This document shows, piece by piece, positions 8,925-16,519 of a stretch of DNA of 64,000 nt. The stretch comes from Geomonas ferrireducens (GTDB lineage Bacteria > Desulfobacterota > Desulfuromonadia > Geobacterales > Geobacteraceae), in contig NZ_SSYA01000002.1 of NCBI RefSeq assembly GCF_004917065.1, positions 1,425,749 through 1,489,748 of the forward strand, written 5' to 3'. Position numbers and translations under genes: made by a program. The notes below the pieces were generated by a model. The model made no database searches, was not told where the DNA came from, and worked only from the letters and a program-made list of their open reading frames with translations. Position 1 is the stretch's first letter; the number at the start of each line of letters is the position of its first letter.

Positions 8925-10079
8925 TCACGACAAGCGGTTCTTGAAGTCTTCATAGCTGAAGCTGCGCACAACGCGCAGTTCACCGGTTTCCGGCTCATAG
9001 GTGCAGATATGCGGCAGCTGGATGCCGTTAAAAGTAGTGGTCTTCACCATCGTGTAGTGCGACATGTCCAGGAAGGCAAGTTTCTCCCCCGGGACGAGCT
9101 TGTGGTCGAAAGACCAGTCGCCGATGACGTCGCCGGCAAGGCACGAGGGACCGCCCAGGCGGTAGTCATGCTCCTTCTCGCCGGGGAGGTACCCTTCCTG
9201 GATCTCGGGACGGTACGGCATCTCCAGGATGTCGGGCATATGGCAGGTGGCCGAGACGTCCAGGACCGCTATGTCCAGCTCGTTGTGCACCACGTCGAGC
9301 ACCTCCGAGACGAGGATGCCGGTACCGATGGCGATCGCTTCCCCGGGCTCGAGGTAAACCTCGAGGTCGTATTTCTCCCGGTAGTAACGCACCAGCTCCA
9401 CCAGGGCGTCGATGTCGTAACCCTCGCGGGTGATGTGGTGCCCTCCCCCCAGGTTCAGCCACTTCATCTGCGGCAGGAACGCGCCGAACTTCTCCTCGAA
9501 AACCTTGGAGGTCCGCTCCAACGGCTCAAAGAGCTGCTCGCACAGGGTATGGAAGTGCAGGCCTTCGACACCGGCCAGGGATTTACCCTCGAACTCCGAA
9601 CGCAGGATGCCAAGGCGCGACTTCGGTGCCGCCGGGTCGTAGATCGGGGTGTGCCCCTCGGAATGACCCGGGTTGACCCTGAGCCCTACCGACACGCGCC
9701 CGGCGTACTGCTCCCACATGGGACGGAAGCGCTCCAACTGGTTGAACGAGTTGAACACCAGGTGGTTCGAGGTGGTGAGGAGCTCCGCCACGTCGCTTTC
9801 CTTGAAGGCTGCGGAGAAGCTGTGCACCTCGCGGCCGAATTCCTCGCGACCAAGGCGCGCCTCCCATGGGGAGCTTGCGCAGATCCCGTGCAGCGTCTGC
9901 GCGATGATCGGGAAGACGCTCCACATGGAAAACGCCTTCAGCGCCAGAAGGATCTTGGCGCCGCTGCGCTTTTGCACCTCGTCGAGTATGGCCAGGTTGT
10001 GGCGCAGCCGCCCCAGGTCGACCACGAAGGCCGGGGACGGGGCAAGCCGCGTCATCTCTTCTACGTGCAGTTTGGTCAC
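8925..10079 (-). CDS. nspC: Carboxynorspermidine / carboxyspermidine decarboxylase
   Basis: A 384-aa PLP decarboxylase related to LysA and SpeC that removes CO2 from carboxy(nor)spermidine to give (nor)spermidine. Visible landmarks are PAFVVDLGRLRHNLAIL at the N-terminus, LLALKAFSMWSVFP with the PLP lysine, GLRVNPGHSEGHTPIYDP, FHTLCEQLFEPL, and LNLGGGHHITREGYD. A GTG at 10079 directly follows the stop of the dehydrogenase gene; an in-frame ATG at 10055 is an alternative start. Pairing with the dehydrogenase and SpeA argues for the alternative, AdoMet-independent spermidine route. Whether the product is spermidine or norspermidine cannot be read from sequence. Confidence 0.92.
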   Translation of the reverse strand: MTKLHVEEMTRLAPSPAFVVDLGRLRHNLAILDEVQKRSGAKILLALKAFSMWSVFPIIAQTLHGICASSPWEARLGREEFGREVHSFSAAFKESDVAELLTTSNHLVFNSFNQLERFRPMWEQYAGRVSVGLRVNPGHSEGHTPIYDPAAPKSRLGILRSEFEGKSLAGVEGLHFHTLCEQLFEPLERTSKVFEEKFGAFLPQMKWLNLGGGHHITREGYDIDALVELVRYYREKYDLEVYLEPGEAIAIGTGILVSEVLDVVHNELDIAVLDVSATCHMPDILEMPYRPEIQEGYLPGEKEHDYRLGGPSCLAGDVIGDWSFDHKLVPGEKLAFLDMSHYTMVKTTTFNGIQLPHICTYEPETGELRVVRSFSYEDFKNRLS

Positions 10080-11276
10080 TTACAGTTCCGCCCAGTCGCC
10101 GCCGTCGACTACGACGGTGGGAAGGCCCATGGGGCCTAAAGTCTCGATGAACGCTTCCGGATCGAACTGCTCCATGTTGAACACGCCCTCGCCGCGCCAC
10201 TTGCCGGTCAGCATCATGATCGCGCCGACGACGGCGGGGACGCCGGTGGTGTAGCTGATGGCCTGGCTCTTCACCTCGCGGTAGCACGCCTCGTGGTCGC
10301 AGATGTTGTAGATGTAGACCTGTTTCCTCTTGCCGTCCTTGATGCCGCGGGCGATGACGCCGATGCAGGTGCGCCCCTTGGTGAGCGGCCCGAGGCTCCC
10401 CGGGTCCGGCAGAACCGCTTTAAGGAACTGCAGCGGCACGATCTTCTGGCCGTTGAACTCGACCTCGTCGATGCGGGTCATGCCGACGTTTTGCAGCACC
10501 TCCAGGTGCTTCAGGTAGTTGTCCGAGAAGGTCATCCAGAACTGCGCCTTCTTGATGGTCGGGATGTGCTTCACCAGCGACTCCATCTCCTCATGGTACA
10601 TGCGGTAGATGTTCATCGGGCCGATGCCGTCCGGGAAGTCGAAGACGCGCTTGGTGGCAAGCGGAGCGGTCTCGACCCAGTCGCCCTTCTCCCAGTGACG
10701 GCAGGCCGCGGTCACCTCGCGAATGTTGATCTCCGGGTTGAAGTTGGTGGCGAAGGGCTGGCCGTGGTTCCCCGCGTTGGCGTCGATGATGTCGATCTCG
10801 TGCACCTCGTCCAGGTACTTCTTGGCAGCGAGGGCGGTGTAGACGTTGGTGACGCCCGGGTCGAAGCCGGAGCCGAGAAGCGCCATGAGCCCCTTCTCCT
10901 TGAAGCGGTCCTGGTAGGCCCACTGCCAGCTGTACTCGAACTTAGCGGTGTCGAGCGGCTCGTAGTTGGCGGTATCCAGGTAGTCCACGCCGGTGGCGAG
11001 GCAGGCGTCCATGATGGTCAGATCCTGGTACGGAAGCGCCACGTTGATGACGAGCTTGGGCTGCTCGCGCTTGATCAGCTCGATCAGTTCAGGCACGTTG
11101 TCGGCATCCACCTGGGCGGTGTCGACCGGGAATTCTATCTGGTCCGCAATGGCGCGGCACTTGGATTCGGTACGGGAAGCGAGGGTAATGGCGGTGATCA
11201 CGCCGGTTGCCTGAGCGCACTTGTGGGTAACTACGCCACCTACGCCGCCTGCCCCGATAATCAATACTTTGCTCAT
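10080..11276 (-). CDS. Carboxynorspermidine / carboxyspermidine dehydrogenase (saccharopine dehydrogenase family)
   Basis: A 398-aa NAD(P)H-dependent enzyme that condenses putrescine or diaminopropane with aspartate semialdehyde to the carboxy-polyamine used by NspC. The N-terminal Rossmann fold starts VLIIGAGGVGGVVTHKCAQ. The saccharopine-dehydrogenase-type signatures NVALPYQDLTIMDACLATG, DYLDTANYEPLDT and GSGFDPGVTNVYTALAA follow. It is separated by 19 nt from the upstream regulator, and its stop abuts the nspC start. Assignment rests on family features plus the operon. Confidence 0.92.
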   Translation of the reverse strand: MSKVLIIGAGGVGGVVTHKCAQATGVITAITLASRTESKCRAIADQIEFPVDTAQVDADNVPELIELIKREQPKLVINVALPYQDLTIMDACLATGVDYLDTANYEPLDTAKFEYSWQWAYQDRFKEKGLMALLGSGFDPGVTNVYTALAAKKYLDEVHEIDIIDANAGNHGQPFATNFNPEINIREVTAACRHWEKGDWVETAPLATKRVFDFPDGIGPMNIYRMYHEEMESLVKHIPTIKKAQFWMTFSDNYLKHLEVLQNVGMTRIDEVEFNGQKIVPLQFLKAVLPDPGSLGPLTKGRTCIGVIARGIKDGKRKQVYIYNICDHEACYREVKSQAISYTTGVPAVVGAIMMLTGKWRGEGVFNMEQFDPEAFIETLGPMGLPTVVVDGGDWAEL

Positions 11277-11295
11277 TTGACTTACTCTCCTCTGT

Positions 11296-11841
11296 TCAAT
11301 AGTAAAACGTTGGGGGTGTCACAACCCAGAGCAGCTTTGCCGCGCTCTTTCCTACATTCTTCACAGCATGTTTGCGGTCCGAGGAGAAGTAGAAGCACTC
11401 TCCCTTGTCCACCGTGTACAGCTTGTCATCCAGCCGCAACTGCACCTTGCCGGAAATGACGAAGCCGAACTCCTCGCCCTCGTGGATGGGCTGTTCGTCC
11501 ATTTCTCCGCCGGGATCAAGCGTCACCAGCACGGGGTCCATCTCGCGGTTCTGCGCCCCCGGCACCAGGAGCTCGACCTTGACGCTGTCCCCATCGTCCG
11601 TTGCCTGCACGCGTGCATCCTTACCGAACACTATGTCCTGATCCGGCTCCTCGCTGAAGAACTCCTGCATGCTTATGCCGAAGACATCCACGATGTCTTT
11701 GAGAGTCGCGATGGACGGCGACGTGGCGTCGTTCTCCAACTGAGATATGAAGCCCTTGGTCAGATCTGCTCGGCTGGCCAGCTCTTCCTGAGTCAGCGAA
11801 TTGGCCATCCTGAGCCTCTTCAACCTCTCACCGATTTTCAA
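11296..11841 (-). CDS. XRE-family regulator with cupin domain, first gene of the polyamine operon
   Basis: A 181-aa protein with an N-terminal HTH_3 DNA-binding domain (LTQEELASRADLTKGFISQLE, residues about 16-36) and a C-terminal cupin (HEGEEFGFVISGKVQLRLDD). This is the architecture of PuuR-like regulators that bind small ligands. The start is TTG at 11841, with GGGGAGGA about 6 nt upstream and a dyad immediately before it, suggesting weak, autoregulated synthesis. As first gene of the speA operon it probably senses polyamines or a precursor; that role is inferred. Confidence 0.88.
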   Translation of the reverse strand: MKIGERLKRLRMANSLTQEELASRADLTKGFISQLENDATSPSIATLKDIVDVFGISMQEFFSEEPDQDIVFGKDARVQATDDGDSVKVELLVPGAQNREMDPVLVTLDPGGEMDEQPIHEGEEFGFVISGKVQLRLDDKLYTVDKGECFYFSSDRKHAVKNVGKSAAKLLWVVTPPTFYY

Positions 11842-11853
11842 GCAGTCCTCCCC

Positions 11854-11872
11854 GGTTTAGTAACAGTAAACC
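11854..11872. promoter_or_regulatory. Candidate operator of the XRE-cupin regulator
   Basis: A perfect dyad GGTTTA-N7-TAAACC lies 13 nt upstream of the regulator's TTG start. A related imperfect copy, GTTTA-N7-TATAC, lies at 11922-11938, and a third dyad, GGCAA-TGTA-TTGCC, at 11884-11897. Spacing and position suit autoregulation. The rest of the 379-bp gap to folD shows no gene. Confidence 0.55.
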
Positions 11873-12220
11873 TTTTGTATTTTGGCAATGTATTGCCTTA
11901 CCCGTATTTTGTCAACAAAAAGTTTAGTAATGGTATACTTCCTGTTTAACATTTAACATTCATTAATTTTTAACTGCCAGGAATCGGCCGATTTTACGGC
12001 AACCTACACGACTTCAAAACCGACCTTTCCGTATACAGCGAAGCCCCTTCCGCCACTGCCACAGGACGGGGGAAATCCTGCCGTCCCACCAGCCGATGCC
12101 GTCTTTAACGTATACCGGTTCACGCTAACTAGCTGTTGAGCCGTCACTTTTTTTATGCTACTAATCGTAATTCGGCACCCTACCTCCTGTGCCGGTCACA
12201 CTCCAGACAGAGGAAACAGC

Positions 12221-13093
12221 ATGAACCTTTTAGATGGCAAGAAATGCGCTGACAGTCTGATCGCGGGAATAGCAAAGCAGGTCGCGCGTCACGTAGACGC
12301 GGGGCTTCGAAAGCCGCACATGACCGTGATCCTGGTTGGCCACCACGCCCCGAGCGAATCCTACGTCAAATCCAAGATCACGACCTGCGCGCTCTCCGGA
12401 TTCGACAGCAATTTAATCCGTCTCCCCGAGACGGTCGCCGAGAAAGAGCTCCTCGCCCTCATCGCCGAGATCAACGAGGACAACTCCACCGACGGCGTCA
12501 TCGTCCAGCTCCCGCTTCCCAAGCAGATTAACGCGCAGCGCGTGATTAACGCCATCTCCCCCGATAAGGACATCGACGGCTTTCACCCCACGAACTTCGG
12601 CAGGATGGCCCTGGGGCAGAAGGCGTTTCGCCCCGCGACCGCCTACGGCATCTGCAAGCTTTTGCAGTTCTACCAGGTGCCGGTGGCAGGCAGGCACTGC
12701 GTGGTGATCGGGCGCTCCAACATAGTCGGCAAGCCGATCTCCATCATGCTCTCCAACGATTTCGACATCGGCAATGCGACGGTCACCCTCACCCACATAG
12801 AGACGCCGCGCGAACTGCTCATCGAGGAGACGCGTCGCGCCGATATCGTCATCGTGGCGGTCGGTATCCCCGGGTTCGTCACTCCGGACATGGTGCGGGA
12901 CGGCGTCACCCTGATCGACGTCGGCATCAACCGTCTCGAGAACGGCAAGCTCGTCGGCGACGTCGCCTTCGACGCGGTCGCCCCGAAGTGCGAGTGGATC
13001 ACCCCGGTCCCCGGCGGCGTGGGACGCATGACCGTCGCCGCACTCATGATCAACACACTCGCCGCCTACCAGAACAACTTCGAGCTGGCTTAA
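12221..13093 (+). CDS. folD: Bifunctional methylenetetrahydrofolate dehydrogenase / methenyltetrahydrofolate cyclohydrolase
   Basis: A 290-aa cytoplasmic one-carbon enzyme interconverting 5,10-methylene-, methenyl- and 10-formyl-THF. The ATG at 12221 has AGAGGAAA upstream; a longer in-frame extension has no RBS. Diagnostic features are [16 protein letters not shown] (catalytic Lys region), [31 protein letters not shown], the Rossmann segment [17 protein letters not shown] and [17 protein letters not shown]-like PGGVGRMT near the C-terminus. It stands alone between the polyamine operon and the dicarboxylate transporter. Confidence 0.97.
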   Translation: MNLLDGKKCADSLIAGIAKQVARHVDAGLRKPHMTVILVGHHAPSESYVKSKITTCALSGFDSNLIRLPETVAEKELLALIAEINEDNSTDGVIVQLPLPKQINAQRVINAISPDKDIDGFHPTNFGRMALGQKAFRPATAYGICKLLQFYQVPVAGRHCVVIGRSNIVGKPISIMLSNDFDIGNATVTLTHIETPRELLIEETRRADIVIVAVGIPGFVTPDMVRDGVTLIDVGINRLENGKLVGDVAFDAVAPKCEWITPVPGGVGRMTVAALMINTLAAYQNNFELA

Positions 13094-13097
13094 CGGC

Positions 13098-13128
13098 TGA
13101 ACACGTTCAACGTTCAACGTTCAACGTT
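13098..13128. repeat. Short 8-bp direct repeats after folD
   Basis: AACGTTC is repeated in tandem four times (ACGTTCAACGTTCAACGTTC pattern) just after the folD stop. Noncoding; no function assigned. Confidence 0.6.
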
Positions 13129-13213
13129 CCTACTTCTCCCCACATTGCTAAGGTTCATCCACAGAATTTCGGAGAGTGTGGCGTGTTGACCGATGGGCAG
13201 TACACGTGCCCTA

Positions 13214-13303
13214 GCGTCCCCCCTTTGCGAAGGGGGGACAGGGGGGATTTGCCTCTACCCACGAAAGCAAATCCCCCTAAATCCCCCTTTGCAAAAGAGG
13301 GAC
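13214..13303. repeat. Dispersed inverted-repeat element, copy 1
   Basis: The left arm reads CGTCCCCCCTTTGCGAAGG and continues GGGGACAGGGGGGATTTGC. The right arm is its near-complement, ending CCCTTTGCAAAAGAGGGAC. Each arm has its own internal hairpin and together they form a larger one. A second copy lies at 53239-53404. Looks like a REP/BIME-type noncoding element. Confidence 0.75.
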
Positions 13304-13335
13304 TCTACCAGCGGCAGGTTATCACGAACCGGCAA

Positions 13336-13376
13336 CAAAAAAGGGTCCCGGCATTTCTGCCAGGACCCTTTTTCTG
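13336..13376. terminator. Bidirectional terminator between folD and the Dcu transporter
   Basis: AAGGGTCCCGGCA and TGCCAGGACCCTT pair around TTTC, with T-runs on both strands. It lies between convergent genes and can serve both. Confidence 0.85.
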
Positions 13377-13446
13377 TAACAGCACGAAACCTTCTTCCTT
13401 TATCCTGCCATTATCCCTTTTATCCCCGTCATCCCTGTTAATCGCC

Positions 13447-14778
13447 TTAAAAAATGAACTGGGAAATAGTGTAGGCGACCACGGTGGAGACACCCACGCC
13501 GATCAAACCCGGGATCATGAAGCTGTGGTTCAAGAGGTACTTCCCGATCCTTGTGGTGCCGGTACGGTCCATGTTGATGGCGGCGAGATCGCTCGGGTAG
13601 AAGGCGAAGAAGAAGTAGGCGTAACTTGCCGGCATGAGCCCGAGGAGCAGCGGAATCGGAAGACCGAGGGCGAGCCCCAGGGGGAGCGTGATGGCAAGGG
13701 TGGCCGCCTGGCTCTTCACGAAAGCGGAGATGCAGAAGGTCGCGATGGCGAAGGTCCAGGGGGCCAATTTAACCATGATGCCGATGTTGTCGATCAGGTA
13801 CTTCTTGTTTGCGGTGATGAAGGTATCGCTCATCCAGGCAATGCCGAAGATGGAAACGACGGCGATCATACCCGCGATGAAGACGCTGGAGTGGGCGATG
13901 TCTTTCGCTTTTACCTTGGCGGCGAAGAGGATGAAGGCGCCGTAGGCAAGCATGATGAACTGGACGACGGTGGTCATCGGGATCGGCTTCTTGTCGGCAG
14001 CCAACGGCAGCAGCCACGGGCAGCTCGCCATCAGGATGATGGTGCCGACACCTGCGAAGAAGAGCGCGACGGAAACCTTGGCAACGGTGGAGATCTTCTT
14101 GTCCAGCGTGGTGACATCCGCATCGAGCCCCTTGCGGAACTCGGGGTCCTGAAGGCGCGCCTGGAATTCCTGGTCCTTGTCGAGCTCCAACCCGCGGTTG
14201 AAGCTCCAGGCTGCGGCGGCCAGAACGCCGATGATGCCGGCAGGCATAGTGACCGAGATGATGTCGATAAGGGTCACAGGGTGCCCGGCTTTCGCCGCAA
14301 AGCCCAGGAAGAAGGTGACCGCGGCGGCCACGGGGCTCGCTGTGATCCCCATCTGGGAGGCCACGCTGGAAATCGCCATCGGGCGTTCAGGACGGATCTT
14401 CGTCTTGATCGCGACATCTGAGATGACCGGAAGCAGGGCATAGACGGCGTGGCCGGTGCCGCAGCAGACGGTCAGGAAGAAGGTACAGAGCGGGGCGAGG
14501 ATGGTGACGTACTTCGGATGGGCACGCAGCAGCTTCTCCGTGAGCTGTACCAGGTAGTCGAGCCCCCCCGCCACTTGGAGCGTAGCCGACGCGGTGACGA
14601 CGGCCAGGATGATGAGCATAACGGCGATCGGTGGCTCGGACGGGGCGCTACGGAAACCGAGCACCAGTACCGACACCCCCAGACCACCGATCATGCCGAG
14701 AGCCACGCCGCCTTTGCGGATGCCTATGAGCACCGCACCGAGGACGAGTACGAATTGGATCCAAAACATCGCTGCCAT
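13447..14778 (-). CDS. dcuB: Anaerobic C4-dicarboxylate transporter, DcuA/DcuB family
   Basis: A 443-aa inner-membrane carrier with about ten or more hydrophobic segments, matching Dcu proteins in length and motifs: GGLDYLVQLTEKLLRAHPK, CCGTGHAVYALLPVI, RPERPMAISSVASQMGITASPVAAA and the late PSDLAAINMDRTGTTRIGKY. It should exchange fumarate, malate or aspartate for succinate during fumarate respiration. A consensus sigma-54 promoter precedes it, and the two-component system immediately upstream encodes a sigma-54 activator, so regulation by that pair is likely. DcuA versus DcuB cannot be separated safely by eye. Confidence 0.9.
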   Translation of the reverse strand: MAAMFWIQFVLVLGAVLIGIRKGGVALGMIGGLGVSVLVLGFRSAPSEPPIAVMLIILAVVTASATLQVAGGLDYLVQLTEKLLRAHPKYVTILAPLCTFFLTVCCGTGHAVYALLPVISDVAIKTKIRPERPMAISSVASQMGITASPVAAAVTFFLGFAAKAGHPVTLIDIISVTMPAGIIGVLAAAAWSFNRGLELDKDQEFQARLQDPEFRKGLDADVTTLDKKISTVAKVSVALFFAGVGTIILMASCPWLLPLAADKKPIPMTTVVQFIMLAYGAFILFAAKVKAKDIAHSSVFIAGMIAVVSIFGIAWMSDTFITANKKYLIDNIGIMVKLAPWTFAIATFCISAFVKSQAATLAITLPLGLALGLPIPLLLGLMPASYAYFFFAFYPSDLAAINMDRTGTTRIGKYLLNHSFMIPGLIGVGVSTVVAYTISQFIF

Positions 14779-14857
14779 GACAACCTCCTTTGTTGCACCT
14801 GGTTAGCTGTTGCGCGAAGCCGTCACCGGCGCCGCGTTCGTTATCTAACCCTGGTAG

Positions 14858-14874
14858 AGCAGGCTTGATGCCAA
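14858..14874 (-). promoter_or_regulatory. Sigma-54 promoter of the Dcu transporter gene
   Basis: The minus strand reads TTGGCATC-AAGC-CTGCT, with GG and GC in the -24/-12 register of the consensus. It is 80 nt upstream of the start codon. Two dyads lie further upstream: ATAACC-GCA-GGTTAT at 15038-15052 and GATAA-N6-TTATC at 15019-15034, some 150-180 bp away, where enhancer sites normally sit. Confidence 0.75.
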
Positions 14875-14937
14875 AATCCAACTTTCACTCATCCATCTGT
14901 AATTACAGAGAAAAAGCCTCATCCCGGGGAACATGAC

Positions 14938-14970
14938 AACAAAAAATGCCATAACCTGGGGCTATGGCAT
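14938..14970 (-). terminator. Terminator of the kinase/response-regulator operon
   Basis: ATGCCATA and TATGGCAT form an 8-bp stem around a 9-nt loop, followed on the minus strand by TTTTTTG, about 135 nt past the response-regulator stop. Confidence 0.7.
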
Positions 14971-15103
14971 TTTCAACTACGGCAAAAAAATTCATGTAAA
15001 TTCAACTATATACTAAACGATAACCTTTTTTATCATTATAACCGCAGGTTATGCATGTTCATTAGAGCCCCCAGCCGCACAACCGGTCGATCTCCCAACC
15101 GTT

Positions 15104-16519
15104 TCAGGAATGCATCATCTTGAGCCGCTTACTGAGGGCCGGCTGCGAGATGCCGAGAAGGCGCGCGGCGAGCGTCTGGTTGCCATTGGCGCGGGCGAGC
15201 GCCTCCTGTACGAGGAAGGCCGCGGCATCGCTGAAGGTGGGGAGCTCATCGAAGCCGCTGAAGGGGTTTTGCCTGGGAGGTGCCGCTGTCGAGGGACCTG
15301 CCTCGGCCTGTGCGGACTCGACCGCCTTCACGAAGCTGTCCATGGAGAGCATCCGGTCGCGGTGCACGCTCACCGCATCGTAGACCATCGCCCTCAACTC
15401 CCTCACGTTGCCGGGAAAACTGTAGGTGGAGAGAAACTGCGCAAGCCCCTTGGGAGGGGTCGGCTTCTTCTTTCCGAGCGCCTCGGCGGCCTCGGCGAGG
15501 AAGTGATCGAGCAGCAGCGCGATGTCGCCGCGCCGCTCACGGAGCGCCGGTATCTGCACCCGGTGGGTGCGCAGCCGGTAGTAGAGGTCGCGGCGGAATT
15601 TTCCCTCCCCCTCCTTCGCCTGCAGGTTCTGGTGCGTCGCCACGACGACACGCGCCCTCAGGCGCTTCGGTAGGTCGCACCCGAGCGGAAAGTACTCCCG
15701 TTCCTGTAAAAGCCTGAGGAGCTTCACCTGGGAAGCGATGCTCAGGTCTCCGATCTCGTCGAGAAATAGCGTACCGTCGGCCGCCTCCTCCACCATGCCG
15801 CGCCTTGCCTGGTCGGCGCCGGTGAAGGCCCCGCGCACATGGCCGAACAGGGTGTCGGCGAAAACGGTATCGTCGAGCCCCGCCACGTTCACGGTAACGA
15901 GCTTGCCGCGGCAGCCGCTCAGACGGTGCACCGCCTGGGCGATCAGCTCCTTCCCTACCCCGCTCTCGCCCGTGATGAGCAGCGGCTGCGGGCTCTTCGC
16001 CACCGCCTCGATGTAGGAAAAGACGTCCAGCATGGAGCGGTCGCCGGTCACGATGGCGGAAAAGGCTTCCGGGTGTGAAAGCTCGCGCGTGATGAGGCGG
16101 TTCGACACCTCCTGGAACTCCGCCTTCATCTCCACCATCCGGATCGCACGCAACACGCTCCCTACGATGCGCTCCTCCTCGTCGGTCTTCACGCAGTAAT
16201 CGAAAGCCCCAAGCCTCATGCAACGCACCGCCGTCTCAAGCTGGTTCAACCCACTGAGGATGATCACCGCCGTGTCGGGATAGTGCTCCGCGATCTGGGC
16301 CAGCACCTCCTCGCCCGAGAGGTGCGGCATGGTGAGGTCGAGCATGACCAGCCCGATGCGCTTCTCCCCCAGTATGGAAAGCACCTGGCGGCTGTCGCTG
16401 CAGGTGGTGATGTTGCTGATCCCCCCGGCGGTCTCCAGGGTGAGCGTCAAAGAGCCGAGCCAGTCGGGCTCGTCGTCGACCAAAAGGACTCCGAAATCGG
16501 GGTAGAGAGTCTCGCTCAA
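15104..16519 (-). CDS. Sigma-54-dependent response regulator, NtrC/DctD type
   Basis: A 471-aa protein with three domains: a receiver (residues 10-125, phosphoacceptor D61 in VMLDLTMP), an AAA+ sigma-54 activation domain (Walker A GESGVGKE 184-191, GAFTGA loop 230-235, Walker B LFLDEIGD 251-258), and a C-terminal Fis-type helix-turn-helix (NQTLAARLLGISQPALSKRL). All residues needed to contact sigma-54 are present. Its start overlaps the kinase stop by 4 nt. The nearest downstream gene has a -24/-12 promoter and encodes a dicarboxylate carrier, so this is probably a DctD-like activator of that gene; that link is inferred. Confidence 0.93.
   Translation of the reverse strand: MSETLYPDFGVLLVDDEPDWLGSLTLTLETAGGISNITTCSDSRQVLSILGEKRIGLVMLDLTMPHLSGEEVLAQIAEHYPDTAVIILSGLNQLETAVRCMRLGAFDYCVKTDEEERIVGSVLRAIRMVEMKAEFQEVSNRLITRELSHPEAFSAIVTGDRSMLDVFSYIEAVAKSPQPLLITGESGVGKELIAQAVHRLSGCRGKLVTVNVAGLDDTVFADTLFGHVRGAFTGADQARRGMVEEAADGTLFLDEIGDLSIASQVKLLRLLQEREYFPLGCDLPKRLRARVVVATHQNLQAKEGEGKFRRDLYYRLRTHRVQIPALRERRGDIALLLDHFLAEAAEALGKKKPTPPKGLAQFLSTYSFPGNVRELRAMVYDAVSVHRDRMLSMDSFVKAVESAQAEAGPSTAAPPRQNPFSGFDELPTFSDAAAFLVQEALARANGNQTLAARLLGISQPALSKRLKMMHS

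Noticed and set aside
11883-11898. Possible sigma-54 promoter TTGGCAATGTATTGCC near the polyamine regulator
   Set aside because: Spacing is one base short, and the sequence is better read as a dyad, GGCAA-TGTA-TTGCC.
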